Below are positions 37,784 to 52,700 of a stretch of 64,000 nucleotides of DNA, piece by piece; the first letter of the stretch is position 1; each line of letters opens with the position of its first letter. This DNA comes from Balanoglossus misakiensis (lineage: Eukaryota; Hemichordata), in assembly GCA_040954595.2 (NCBI GenBank), contig CM082587.2:9424001-9488000 (forward strand). The letters run 5' to 3'. A program made the position numbers and the translations under genes. The notes beneath the pieces were generated by a model that saw only the letters and a list, made by a program, of their open reading frames with translations, did not search any database and had not been told where the DNA came from.

Positions 37784-40700
37784 GTGTCTGTTCCAGGGCT
37801 GACTGAAAGAAGTTGCTTCTCATATGTGTTTGTACAGACAATTTTTGGTCAATTTTTTTTTCTAGCACCACTTGTAAGACTGCTATGACACATGACAGTT
37901 TATTGGGCATGTTCCTTGTTAATTTTTTTACATTCCAGATTTCTATATGGTAAGATCATATCTGCTGGCAATGTCACCTGTAATTTTTATTCTGGTGTGT
38001 CACTGTTTCCGCATAATCCTCCAATAGGACCACAGTGTCCTTGACGCTATCTTTTTAGGTCCCATTAGGTTAATATGTCTATATATACCATGGGACCTTA
38101 TGGGATCAGTTGTGTCTGTATGTACATGTATGTATGGATCGATGGATGGATGTATGGATGGATGGATGTATGTCTGTATGTACGTCCACATCAATAACTT
38201 GAAAACCGCTGCGTGTATCACCTTGATATTTGGTGTGCAGATGCAGGCTGGGCTGTAGATGGGAGTTTGTTCAAATGAAGTTGTCATTGCCAAAATATGC
38301 AAATTAGCTGGAAAAATGTGCATTTGGTCAAAACTCAGTAACTCAAGAACTTCTGGTCGGATTGCTTTGCAAAGTGGTGTGTATTTACTGTATTGAGTTC
38401 TTTTAATTAGGCAGGAACCCCCTCCTGAGATGTATATACACAGCAAATTCCTGCATGATTACATAACTGGTTACTAGCTGTTCTATTTAGTGTATGTACT
38501 GTACATATGATGCCATTGGCAGGTTATGGGTCAGTCAGTGTTTGCCCGTTGATCTCTCTCTATGTGTGTGTATGTGTCTGTCTGTTTTGTAATCCCTAAT
38601 GGGACCACCGTGTCCTTGACGCGATTTTTTACTGTTTGTGACCAACCAATTTTTTTTCCAGTCTTGATTTCAGTGAGTCACCGGATCAAACCAGGGTGCA
38701 GACCATTTTGGATGAAGCAAAGAAGGAAGTTGCCCAAATGAAAGATATTGAAAGTGGAAGAATGTCTAGACTTACAAATCAAGGGTAAATCGCATTTCAT
38801 TGCACTAAGTTGAAGGGACAAAGTGGCTATGTGTTATTTTAGTAGGTCAAACTGTATGTATGCAAGGATTCGCTATTGTGTGTTTGTGTACTGTCTCATC
38901 TACAGACATGGGGCCATTGTAAAATGAAAAAAAAAAATTAAAAAAACCAACTCAGATGCTAGGTTCTACCAGTTCAGTTTTTAATTTTTACTTATCTGAT
39001 TAAAACAGATGTAGGGTACGGCAACATGTTTTATTGCGCGGTGCGGTATTCTTATGCTTTCGCCTTACACTACATCTGACCAACTCCCATTGAAGCTCCC
39101 GTTGAAATCTTGGGCTTTACTTGGCCAATAAACCAATCGGAAAGTGCCTTATAGCGAACGATAGGTATCCCAATTATCACATTACCTGACCCCTTGTCGC
39201 TGTCACCATGGAGCTACCGTACTGCGTAAGTAAAAGATGTCGCCGTTCCCTACATCTGATTTTAATCAGATTGAATTTTTGAGCTAATTTTGCAGCAGCA
39301 GCCATGATATCTCACAAGTTTCGTGTGACCTTTGACTTATTTTGTTAACCCCAACACATATAATTATGCTGGGCTGGGATTTGCTTTAGATGGGCTGTGT
39401 GGGATGAAAATTGTCGAAAGAAGGCCATGCTTTTAGGTCATGTAAATAGTGTTGAGTGCCATGCCTTAAGCCACTGAAATGAACCTGTGAAATTTTCTGT
39501 AGAAGACTAATCTACTTATTTGCAATATTTGTCTTTGGTGCCCATGTGCCTCTTGTTTTCTTTGTCATGCTTCATTAAATGCACAGCATGTCAAATTTCA
39601 CACAAATTCTCAATAACAATCTATGGTTTCCACTACTAAGCCAACCAGCACTACACACACTAACACTCTCTCAAATATGAAATCAGTTTGAAGTAGACAT
39701 AAATGTCACATTTTGACCCTATTTTTTCGGTACTAGTTCTGATAAAGAGAATGAACCTGAAGATTATGAAGAAGATGGTGACATCACTGATGAGAGTGAT
39801 GAGAATTCTGACAGCAATGGCAGTAGCAGCAGTAGTGAGGATTCAGATTCTGAAGACAAAGGTTAACATCTTCAAAAAGTTACTGGGTATTGTGTTGTAA
39901 TGGTAATAGATTTAGACTTTTTGCAGAGAACATGCTCTAGTGAAGGCAGATAAAATACATTACAGGTGTCTTTTAAGCGGAACTAAAGAGAAAATTTATT
40001 TTGTTGTAGAAGATGCACAGCTTCATGAAGATCTAGCAGAACTGTCATGTGAAATTAATATCAAACAAAAACTTATTGATGAGTTGGAGTTGAGTCAGAA
40101 AAAAATACAGACCATGAAGACCCAATACGAAGAAAAGATGATGTTGTTGCAAAAGAAAATCAAAGACACACAGTCAGAAAGAGATCTTGTCTTGCTAAAC
40201 TTGGGTAAGTGTTGAGAATGTGAAACATTTAGTGTTTATAGGGACAGTATGTCTCTGTTCATGTTGTTGTGGTGTACTTGGTTTCATGGGAGACATAATA
40301 CACATTTCATCATGATTTGTTTTCAGGATAATTCTAAATATAAACATCTCTGGAATGTCAATGTCGAATTTCTTTGGGGGTCCTAAAAGAAATTATTCAA
40401 ATTGGGGTGATTTCTGCATATTTGTGCATTTGGAGCAATTGCTGCTATTTTTGATCAAAAGTGGTTTTTCTTGAAACCATTTGTCTGGCTTCTGAAATTT
40501 GGTATACAGGTTCCTTGGGTAGAATTTGTTCCAATTGATGTGAAATCTGCATATTACAATGTTTGTATCCTCAGGTGTAGACATTTTCTTGTTTAATCCC
40601 TACATGGGACCACAGTGTCCTTGATGCAATTTTTTTGATATCTTGCAGGTGATCTTGAATCACACTCTATGGATAAAGCAACTAAAATTAAAGAGGAATA

Positions 40701-43700
40701 CGAGAAGAAATTGAGGAAAATGCAAGATAATTTGAAGAAATTGAATATTGCACAGAAAGAACATGCAAAACTATTGAAAAGTAAATCACAATATGAGAGG
40801 CAAATGAAGACATTAAGTCACGAACTAGTAGAAATGAAAAAAAGTAAGGTAAGATTGATGGAAATTAAATACCACAAGCTTTACAATTATTGTTAGGCAA
40901 CTTAGCCATCAATATGCCAGAAAATGCCAGAGTTGAATAGCATGAATTATGATCTCACAAATATGATCCTCTCAGACTTTCCAAGGGTTTTATGCATAGT
41001 TTCATTGTTTTTTTTAAAGAAACCAACATAAAGCTGCAGCTGAAGTTGCTGTAAACATGTGGCTAATGATTTTAGCCACAGTGGCTAACGCTTTTCAAAA
41101 TGCAGTGCTAACACAGACATTACACCCCGCTTTGGACTAAACAGTTTTCAGTCTAACAAGGGACTGGTAACTACGGTAGTTGAAAATCTGCACGATTGTG
41201 AGCGCGCGCCCCCTGACGCCATTGATATGAAAATTAGCTAGTTCAAAACTCAAAACTCCAGTTTCATTTTGAATGGCATCAACATGGGGGGGGGGGGGGG
41301 GGGGGTTCCACTCTGGCAAGTGACAAGTGGGACTGTAACATCTTCAATATGTGAAGGACATTTTAAGGGGCACTGGTCCCTCCGTGAGAAATTGCTAGGG
41401 GGTGCCAACATGTCAATGGGGGTGAATCCCCATCCACTCGTCTAGGAGAAACATTGAAACACTACCACTTTCAGTCTGTGACCTCAAAACAAAATTTGAT
41501 ACATTTTCGTTAGTTGCATGAACCACGGGAGAGCATGAAGAAGTTTGTTTTGGAATATGGTTGCCCCATCTGTACCACCCCTGAAAAAATCATGGATTTT
41601 GGGTGTTTTTAGACGTATGGTTTCACCGGTATCACTTCTTAGCATAATAATAACTGTAAAAACGATCCTGCCTTCATGCTATGCAGAGATATGTTCTTTG
41701 TCAATAGTTTCAATTGTGTATGTGAAAAAGCCTTAGGGGTTTTTATGCATGATACAAATCTCTGTGGACAAAATTATTGTTTTTTTTGGATTTGATCCAG
41801 TTACTATGGTTACAGGATGCACGGATCTGGTTCTCTTAGTGGACATGACTATACCCCTTGGGCGAGAGCATTATTTTTTAGGGCCGAGGGGTGGCAATGA
41901 GGGTGAGTTTGTATGGGTCATCGGTTAGGGTTAGGGTTAGGAGGGTTAGTGTTAGGGGTGGCAATGTGAGGGTGAGTTGTCATTGGCGAGGGTGTGAAAT
42001 GACTGATAAGGCAATAAAGTGTGTTTTTGTGTTGTGCGTGGTTTATTTATCGGTGGTTCTGAAAAGGTCCTGAAAAGGACCGTTTGTTTTGTATTGGTAT
42101 CTCTTTTCTTAGGGAAAGGATACTGCTCGGCAATATCCCTCAAAATATTGCGCATCGCGTCTTCCTTTGCTCGCCCGTACCGCTCCCACCACATAAACTC
42201 ATCTAAATAACCTGGCAGCATTTCCTTGGACACACCATTCATCCTCTTCAGCTTAGCCTTGGCCTTGTTCCAGTAACTCTCGACGGCTTGCAAGTGAACA
42301 CCGGTTACAGGGTCGACGAAGTGGCGGCCGTGATTCACCGAAGCATATGTGAACCGATCATCGTTTGATAATTGTTGATACGTGCGGCCCATTGATCCGA
42401 ATGAATAATAAAGCCGGGTACAACAACATCTTCGATGATCGGTAGTAGTGTCGCTTGCATCATGCCTTTCCACCATCTGCATGAAGCCAATCGCAGGTTG
42501 AGAGAACCGGTCAACCATTCCAAATACCCATCTCTCTTCCGTCTGGGGTCGTCCACGATGATGTTTGCACTTGTGGCAAAAAAGACTTTCGTCTATCTCA
42601 ACCACAGTGCCCGGACCGCCGAGATGAATATTCCCACCCATCAGCTTGGTGCTGCATACCTCTCGCAGAAAATTGCTGCAGCAGTAATCAATAAGCACCC
42701 TCTTCGAAACTCCGGTCGTTACAACCATCATACCCAGTGGTTGGTCTATAGCCCAAAATAAAATAATTTTTTAAAGCACGTCCAAACGTAAACGAGACTT
42801 GGAAAAGAATGACTCGTGTCTCACCGAAACTCTGGTCCTGTATTTTTCGCAACCCTTGTTTAAGCAACGCTAGGAAAAACCGTCAGAGCGTTTTTTTATC
42901 GGCGTCCAAATCATGGGCAGTATACAAAAAGGACAATCTTGAGAAGTAGCCAAAAGCCCATGTTCTTTAAGAAACGAAATGCTCTGAACAATACTGTGGG
43001 TTGCTCTTTTGGCTTGCCGATAAAACGCCATTGTTTGGAGTGACCGTGTTCAAACTGACGTCATTTCCTGCTATTTGGCCCTAAAAAATAATGGTCTCGC
43101 CCAGGGGATATAGTCGTGTCCACTAAGTGAACCATATCCGGATGCACACGCTAGCCCTGACAGATGCTTTGCCCGTACTAGTGGGGTGGCTATGTCTCAC
43201 TATCGCCAAGTGGTAGCTGGAAAAACATACACAAACAGGAGGTGTGCTCACAATCGTGTGTATTTTCAACAAGTTGCAAACCCCTTGTCCGACATTCAAA
43301 ACTGAGTGTACACTGAGTGTACTGTCCTATAAAGGGCTGCAAAAAATACTAGACCAGAGTTTCAATGAGACATTGCTCATTCTTTTCCAAGTCAAGGATA
43401 TGGCCTCACGCACTGAAAGGACATGTCAGCTGTATAGCCAACACGCTGTAAGGGTTAATTGTCACCCTTCCTGATATTTCTGATGTACAATCTATAAAAA
43501 CAAGACCTATGGCAATCGTGCTGTTTCATATGGAACCCCTAATCTGTTGAACACATTACTCTTTGACATGTTTTCTTCTTGAATTCACATTTGTAAGTTT
43601 TGAATTTATTATGTTGGATAAGGTTGAGCATTTCATATTTGAATTCTTATGGGCTTTGACTATGCCATAGATTTAAAAGTGAAGGTTTCCTTTGTGAGCG

Positions 43701-46700
43701 ATGTGTTTGGAACAAGAGGAAATGGACCTTTTAATATACCGCATTCATCGCAAAAATTCCATAAAAACTTACCATTTTAGTGGTCCTGGAACATTTCAGA
43801 TTTGACACAGTTTGCTGCAGGGTAGACACTTGTTTGTATGCTGAAAAGTGAAAGTGTGCTCAGGAGATTTACCGGAATGCTTTCATGACCCATTCTATGT
43901 GGTATCTCCTTATACCTAACTTCTCATTTACATTCTGAAAACAACTGTGTGTGAGCACTTGAATCTTGGATACACCATTATGAGTATCTGTGACACCTTT
44001 GGGGAATCTTGTGATGTACACATTGAAAGTGTACAGTAAGTTGTGAAATATTATTGGAAAGTAGTACATTAATTTACAGGAAATCCTACAGTTTGAGTCC
44101 ATACATGTAATTGTTGCTGACAGGTGAGTGCATGACCAGAAAGAAAATCTTTATCGGATCTGAACAAAAATTCTGTCAATGATTGTTAATGTAACAAAAC
44201 CATATAACTTTTATGTATTTAGACAAGACTGATGAAACAAATTCGCGAAGAACAACAGCAGAGTAGAGCGAAAGATATCAGAAGAAGTAAAGAAGTGATG
44301 CAGTTAAAAAAAGAATACAGAAAAAAAGAGGTAATTCAAATCTATAACAAACCCACAATATGGTTATATGCGTTTCAATTCAAAGATGGCATGTCTCCTC
44401 CACCAAGTAAATCTTCCCTAAAACGGTGTACAATGGGTGTTTAAAGGTGGGAGGTGTATATAATAATAGGTTTATACACAAAATACGGCCGTGTATGCAC
44501 TCGGGCTCAGTGAGTGACCTATTGGACTTGCCTGCAGCTCATCCAATATGTCACTCACTGAGCCCTTGTCCGCACAGGGCCATATTTTGTGAATAACCCT
44601 GTAATATTTCTTTATATCAAAATGGAAACATACTGTCATTGATCCTGTATAATTTAATCTGCAGAGTCAGCTCAAGACGCTGGAGGCTGAGAAACGACAG
44701 AAAGAGTTGATCTTGAAAAGAAAACAGGAAGAGGTAAGGATATACTGGTGACCTTGACATCACCCTTTTGTGGATCGAGTGATATTGCAACTGACTGGAC
44801 TACTATATATGTGTGTATGTATGTATGCATGTATGCATTTATGTTACTTTTGGAAGTTTAGGCCCTATTGTTGTCCTATGGTTAACATGCCCTTGCTATT
44901 CTTCAGGCCTAGGTAAGAAGTATTAGCCAAGCACAGAATCGATACCATCCAGATATTTCCCCTGCTCTGAGTTTTTTTTTATCTTCTTGAGTGTTCAACA
45001 AAATCAGTAAGCGAGTGTTTGTACTCCCGGTCGCCATTTTGAAATCCCATGGAATTTCAGGAAAATCTCGAAAATTGCAGCTGGACTACATTGATTTTGT
45101 TGCTTACCTTACCCCTTGTGCACCTAAATTATTAAGATTTTGCTGCATTACAGCCTTTCTGTCCATCTGGACGATATCAATTCTGCACTTCACTAATATT
45201 TCTTTATACCTGGGTCTGATTTTTCGTAATAAAAAAAATTCTTTGAAAAACCACTTGTCAGATTGCTTTTAAGGTGCATGCATGTTCGTTGTGGTGATTG
45301 AAGTAAGATATTGCACAATTTTGGTGATATAATTGATATTTGCATATTTTTTATGGGGCTATTTTGGTCTTAGAAATTTTTTTTCTAGATATGATTGCTT
45401 TGAAATTTGGGATACAGGTACATAATACATGTATGTGTGCAACGTTTATTAAATTCTGATATCAGAACTTTTCAATATTTAGCAAGTTTTTTTCTGTAAT
45501 TTTCATTTTGGTCAAAATATCTTCTTCTAAACCACTTGTCCAATTGCTTTGAAAGTTACCAGTACATATTTCTTTACAATGAGGGAGGAAACCCCCATAT
45601 GAGAATATACACAGCAGATTTTTTACATGTTTACATAACTTAGGCCATATGTCACAGAGACCAGCTGTTTTATTACTGCACACATTTGGTTTATGTATAT
45701 ATACCAGTGGCGTGTCTGTCTGTCTGTCTCAGAGCTGAAGTTGAAGATGAAGTTGCTTTTCATATTTGAGTTTTTACGGACAATTTTTGGTTAAAAATCA
45801 TTGTCTCTAGAACTAGACCGTTTGACTTAACACAAAGACTATCTGGCAGAGATTGTTTGGTATTACCATGGCTTCCAAGTGTTTGTCTAATTGTTTTCCA
45901 TATTGCAGTTGTGTTATATTCATTTTGTATAAAAATATTGCTATAAAACATCTGTTTGGCTTTCTTGTGTAAAGTCGATAACATATTTCGATATTTTTTA
46001 TAATTATCAATAGCATCAGCATTATGAAATTTTGACTTGTATAATTTGTTATATAGCCTATGTTTGGTGTTAATAGATTTTCTAAGTGATTTGGTGATCC
46101 AGGGTTTTCTGATTTTCTTGGTACTGTGAAATTTTGTAGAAATAGGCGCATGCTTATTACATATTTCATTAAAGACTGAATAGAAGTTTTTGTAGGCCTC
46201 ATTAACATCAGAGCAATGGTAGACAGAATCCCATGTTGTGTTTTCAAGATCTTCATAAAAGTGGGTTGAACTATAGTTTTTGAAATTTTTGAATATAATA
46301 TTTTCATTATATGGTAATTTTTGAGGAGTATTTTCTATAAGAGCATAAACGGGAAAATGGTCTGAAATATCTGTGACTATAGTGTTGGCATGGATAGGAT
46401 GTGGTCAGTTAAAGTTTCAGATGAACTGGTCACTCTGGTTGGGGTAGATATCAGCTGCTTCAGACCTAGACATTCCAGAGATGAAAGATAGGAATCTATA
46501 TTGGAAGTGGCCAGTCTTGTATTAGTATCAATATTAAAATCGCCCATTAGGGTACAGTTGTTTCTGTCACATCTAAGGTCGTTTAATACTTGTACTAAAC
46601 TAATTTGAAATTCTGTGATATCAGTATTTGGTTTTCTGTAAATGATTCCCACAATTATTTTGGTATTAATACTGACCTGTACCTCCGACATTTGCTTAAA

Positions 46701-49700
46701 TTACTGATGTACATGTATGCATGTAAGCCCCAACCCCACCACCCCTTCCTACTTCACGAGACTTCATGTCTAATGTGTAATCTTGCATATTACAGATAAT
46801 TAAGTTTTTTGTATCCCATACTTCAGAAATTCCAATGATTGGAAATTTAGACTTGATAATATCTTCATATAGTAATTTTAAGGCATCAACATTTCTTTTT
46901 TTATCATCTGACATTTACATGGGATATACTCAAAGTTCTACAAAACTGGGTAAAAATGTGCCAATCGAAGTTAAAGGGTAGAAGGGTAGAATGACTTACA
47001 TTAAAAAGTTCGCCATCATTTGTAGTTGTGAGATCAGTGTTCATATGATTGTATATCGTTCAAAGAAGTTAGACTATGTTGGATAGTTGTGCTTCTCTTG
47101 AGACGGTGAGTGGTGCTGACTTGGCATTCTTCTTCTGATGGATTTTGCCATTGTTTGTTCACATAAACTGATACTGGGCCTTCTTTCTTGTTGTGTTGAC
47201 TTTGCAGTTTTCGTTGATGGATATCTTCGATGGGCTGTCTCTGGCAGTGGTATTCTTTAGTCTCCTCCTATTGTCGTAAATGCTGTTTCTTGCTTTCCTA
47301 GTGATAAAACGAAGTATGATGGGTCGTGGTCGTGAGCGGTTGGGCTGATTATTGCTGGTACGTGGTCTCTCAACAGCTCTTGTATGATGGGCAACATCGA
47401 TGTCATTTCCATTGATTGCGGGGTTGATTTTCTTCAAGATTGATAGAGCTGTGTCATTGACGTCTTCATTGTCTCGTTCTGGTACACATGTAATTTCTAG
47501 ATTTACCCTTCGATGATATTGGTTCAGGTTGGAAATTTCCCTCTCAAGTGTACATACACGTTGACCCAGTTTGTCGTTGTCTTCTTGTATTTGGTGGTTG
47601 ATATGGACAGTATATCTAGACGGGTTGACATTTCTTCAACCCTGGTGTTCAAAAAGTTCATCGAGTCGTAAATTTGTTTTTGTTGGTTTTTCACCTCTGC
47701 CAGGTCGTTTCCAATTTTTGCTAGTTGTGCTAGAATAGGTTGTAACAAGTTCTGAAATTATTCCGAATTAACTGCGTCATCGCCTTTGTCTATGCTATTG
47801 TCTTGTGAACGGTCGGCCATGTTGTTTGACGGAATACTTGGTTGTGTTGAAGTCTTACCGAATCTCTTGTCATTACAGCTTTGGCACAGCATGCAGTCGC
47901 ATTGACATAGTTTCACTCCTCTCTTGGTATTACAATCTTTGCACTTAATCTTGCAGGTTTGGATATAATGGTGGTAAAGGCGTAAAAAAATACGAGATTT
48001 CCACGAGTGACTTCACAGGCTTGCGGCTCGGAGTACCTGAAAGTGATTTTTTTTCCAGTGTACACTTATTCCTGTGTAATCTATAGATGGGACCACAGTG
48101 TCCTTGATGTTATGTTTATAATAGATTCAATATGTCCACTTTATGATACTCAGGTTGCCTCATTAAGACGTCTTCAGAAGCCAATGTCTGACAAAGTAGC
48201 TGGTAGAGTGACCAAAAGGATTGGACCAGAAAAAAAGAATTATACGAATCCAAAGCTACCCCTGTCAGCAGCCACAAGAAAAAGACATCAACGGAAAGGG
48301 ACTAGTGATTATTCTACAAAGGTAGCCAGGCATAAATGGCAGTCCGTTGAGAAGAAGGTAAGAATTTTTTAACAACCAGATATTAACTGAATATACTCAT
48401 GGCAAGTTTCAAAATCTTATGAGGTTATTACGAAAATACCCCAAAGTATGCACAAGAACATTTATAGCGCGGTGTGCATATCCGAGTGCATACTTTGCAG
48501 TGTTTCGTAATAACCTTATTATTATACATCTTACATCTCGGTTAGTTCTTGTGTGGCATGGTACTTGGCTTTCAAAACGCTGGTACGATCCATTGTAACC
48601 GCTCAGCTGAAACACAGCAGTGTTAGTGAGCAGCCATGGGACCTTATGGAATCAGTTGCGTCTTTATGTATGGATGTATGTACAGTCCAACCTTGATATA
48701 ACAAAAACCATGGGACCTCAATAAACTCTTCGTTGTATCCGTATTTCTTAATAACCGCTGTCGGTCGGGGGTACTTTCCAATGACAAAATGGCGTCCTAC
48801 ATTTTACGTGTACAAGAATAAACACATCACACGTTCCGCACCACACTTCATTGGACACACTCATACAAGAATGACATGAATAAAAGTCTTGCACTGCGAA
48901 TACCACATTGTAAATGTATTTTATTCTTTACTGCTGATATTACCTTTGTAATATCGTAAATACATGAATCAAACTACATGTACATTGTACATTGAATTAA
49001 CTCCATTAAAAATACAAACACATTCTTTTAAGACTTAACATTTTGTTTCTGCATACTCTGATATTCGTGAAATAAAAACTTGCAAAGGCTTTAAGATTTA
49101 AGAGTTCAGTGTTCGTTAATCGTCGGAGAAAGTCTGTAATCTTGGTTTGATGGCAACTGGAACATATGGCCGTCAACATAATATCTTCGATGTTTGAAAG
49201 TTCGGCAAACACTGATGGCTGAATATTCGCACGAGACTGCATGTAACTTCGCATTTTCAATAAACACTGCATAGCTTCAGATGTTAATGGGACAGTATCG
49301 TTATCTGATGCAACTGGAAGATACGATGTCCTCATCTGATGGGGTTTCCCACGTCGTAGTGTTATCATTGGCTGCAACAAAGTCCGCAAATGAGTCCGGC
49401 AAATCTAAGTGGCGCAAGAGGCTTTCCCACAGGCAGCCAACCTCCTCCTTTTGAACTTCGGGGTTTTCTTCGCTCGAACTTGCTGTTGTCGTTTCTCGAT
49501 GAACAAATTCATTTTTCCGGAAGCAGTTAGCGATAGTAGTGTCTGTAACCTTCTGCCATGATGAATGAATCATGTCAATGGCTTCCTTCACGTTGATTGC
49601 TGGATGGTTTTCCCCTGTATCAACAGACACCAGCGTTTGCTGTACAACCCGCTTTCGGTAGTAGCTCTTGAAATTTCTGATAACACCCTGATCAATCGGC

Positions 49701-52700
49701 TGCAACTTTGATGTGGTGTTTGGCGGTAGAAAGACAAGCGTGATGGACTTGAGGGTTTTCACGGCTGGGTAGGCGGGGCAGTTATCTACGAACATGAGAA
49801 CTTTTCTTTTCTGGTGGGTAGATTTTCGATCGTCTTTATGTAGCCACTCTGTGAACAGATTGCTGACCATCCACGCTCATCTGTTTGCTTGGTAGTCGAC
49901 AGGGAGGGAGTTAATGTTCTTAAAACAACTCAGATTATTAGATTTCCCCATGACAAGCAGGGTTAGTTTATCCGACCCATCCATGTTTGCACACAGCATC
50001 ACGGTGATCTGTTCTTTACTTTTCTTACCTCCCGGACATGTTTCATTCTTGAATGACATCGTCTTGTCGGGCATCAGTCTATAGAAAAGGCCAGTTTCAT
50101 CTTTCGAACATATGAGTTTTAAGTTTTCTTTTGAAAGTCTCCAGGTTTGTAGATTCCCTGATGTCAAGAGGTAGTGCGTTCCACAGTTTAGGGGATGCAT
50201 AAGAGAAGGCACGTGTATGGCTGCAGTAGATCACTGATGTAAGCGGGAGTCTGGTTATGGATAACTTTAAAAGTTATCAACAAAATTTTGTAGTCGATCC
50301 ATTCCTTGATGTCGAGAATGCAGGTTTCAATCGAAGACAGGGCTGAGGGGCCGGGGAGAGTCACGATGAGAAAATGAAAGATAAAGCTGATTGTCATCTG
50401 CGTACTGATGAAAATGTAGATTGTTCTTCAACGTTATACCGTGTCGTGCCTTGAACCGTTCCAGCCAACCGTTGCTGGCCTTGAATTCTGGATGGTGCAG
50501 CTTCTTCGCCAACTCGTCGGCTTTGGCTTGAAGGACAGGGCCGCTGACCGGAGTGTTCAGAGATCTTGTACTGGAAAACCATTTCAAAAGAGCTTGCTCG
50601 ACATCATCGGAATCGTTTTCGACTAGGCTCAATTTTGTTGTGCTCATACCATAACCCACTCACAGTCCGTCTATCACACAGTCACGAAACGCTGCTGGAT
50701 CCTTTGGGACAACCAATTTTAATACATCTGGAGGCAGTTTTATGATCAGGATGAACGTGTAGGGACAGTACAAGGGCATAAAACAAGTCTTATGAGGTCA
50801 TATGATGTCTTGTCTTCCTTTTCTGAACCTAACATGTAAAGAGTTTGAAAATGCAATAATAATCATGACCATAATAAATGTACCTTCCCAAGCTCCTCTG
50901 GTGTACACATTTTTAAAAAGCATGATGATACCATCATGTTGTGTCTGTGTATTCTTTCAGGTCCAAGAAATTGTAATACGTCGACAGACTGTTATGTGCA
51001 TGGAAGATGACATGGAAAGATTCATGCAGGCAAGTACTATTTTGACATCATTTGGCTGTGACTGTGCTCACTCATGCTCAACATACTAGCTATCTTGGGG
51101 AGTAGTGAACCCCATCATCCCAACCAAAAATCTCAGTTGGTCTTCTGGTACAAGGAAGGCCTTCCTCTTGTGCATTTTTCTCAATATTGACGGCTGGTAC
51201 GACCTGTCTACTCCAGAATTCTGAACAACTTCTTATTCCTGTTGAGTGTCTTGAAGTTGAACAACCTGTATGATACACCTACTTCACATCCTAATTACGT
51301 TTAACTGTGACAAAAGTGCCACAATCCTCTCATATGTTTGCGCCAAATCTAGCCCTATGTCAGGGCAGTCAAATCCTGCAGCAGTCTGGTCAAATGCCTC
51401 AACCATGGGTTCGAAGAAACTCTGCTCCATATCCATTAAAGGGACAAAGTCTCTCTCTCGCTGCCTTTTTTTCCATTAATTATATTTGATACAAGACACC
51501 GTTTGTTATTCCACATGTGGATATATACTGAATGAACGTTCAACCACACACAACTTCCATCCCCCTTATAGACAGGAGAGTGAAAAAAAATGGCCAAAAT
51601 GAATAATCGTTCTTTACCATTTATTCATTTTGGGCGAGTTTTTACTCTCATATCATACAAGTGGGATGGAAGTTTTGTGTGGTTGATCATTGATTCACTA
51701 TATATCCACATGTACATTAACATAAACAGTGTCTTGTATAATGTATCAAACATAATTAATGGAAAAAAGGGCAGCGAGAGAGAGACTTTGTCCCTTAAAT
51801 CGATACAAGAAAATAAAAAATAAACTTCCCGGTTGCCATTTGGTATGGACTCCTAACAAATTGGTCACTAACTACAGGAATATGACAGGATCCGTTGCTA
51901 CCTACGGCCAAATTTAACTATATTGAGACCAATAAATTCGCTTTTTGACATTGTTTTGAATTGCTAGTGTTTATAACGCTATAGCAAACCACTATACTAA
52001 GCAATCACTTTCAAATATGCCTAGTAAGTCGAGAGGTTGGGATCAGGGTGGTGATTACCCAACCTACCCTAATTTTAACCCGCCAGTGGGAAAATCAATG
52101 TCAAATATACAAAATTTATGAAACTTGCAAGAATCCCGCAAGAACTATGACATCATTCTTCTACACTACGGCGGCCAGAGAAATAAAAAAAAAATTGCAT
52201 TATAAAAAAATTTTCCTATCTACCTACCCTATTTTTGAAAACCATGTAATCGGAACCGCACATATTTTTTTATTCGGCCTAACCATAAACACTTGCTACA
52301 TTGTTGCATTTTGTGATTATTGTAATATGGTGGAAAGTGTAACAATTAGAGAACCATTATTTTGTGTCGTTAGAGCAGTTTGGGTAACTGTCCTGCTATA
52401 CGGAAAACACATTTGTAGACTTTATGTTGTGCTGCAGAAAGAGCATGGAATTTTGGCCTGTACAAATAAAAGAAGGTCAGTGACGTGGATAGATAACAGG
52501 AATCAGTGGGAAGATTGCACTGTTTAGCATAAATTTTTACAATGCAATACGGTTTTATATACATGTTTAACTGTGCGTTCTTGAGTGTCTTAGACCTTTA
52601 ATTGATCAATGAAGAGCTATTGGATGGGGGGGGGGGAGGGGAATTGAAAGATGGTGTTTAGGTGGCAGGTCCATTCCAGCCTCAGGTGAAAGGAAGGAAA

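Noticed and set aside
37754-37790. CTGT repeat as a regulatory site
   Set aside because: It is a microsatellite inside a dispersed repeat. The same run appears at 45715, 56060 and 56670 in other copies.
41952-42059. C-terminal extension of the Merlin transposase frame
   Set aside because: Residues after PFPKKRD read into the TTAGGG-bearing subterminal repeat and are unlikely to be part of the conserved transposase.
52048-52527. 159-codon forward frame in intron 20
   Set aside because: AT-rich, with no recognisable domain, promoter or splice signals. The frame is more likely chance.
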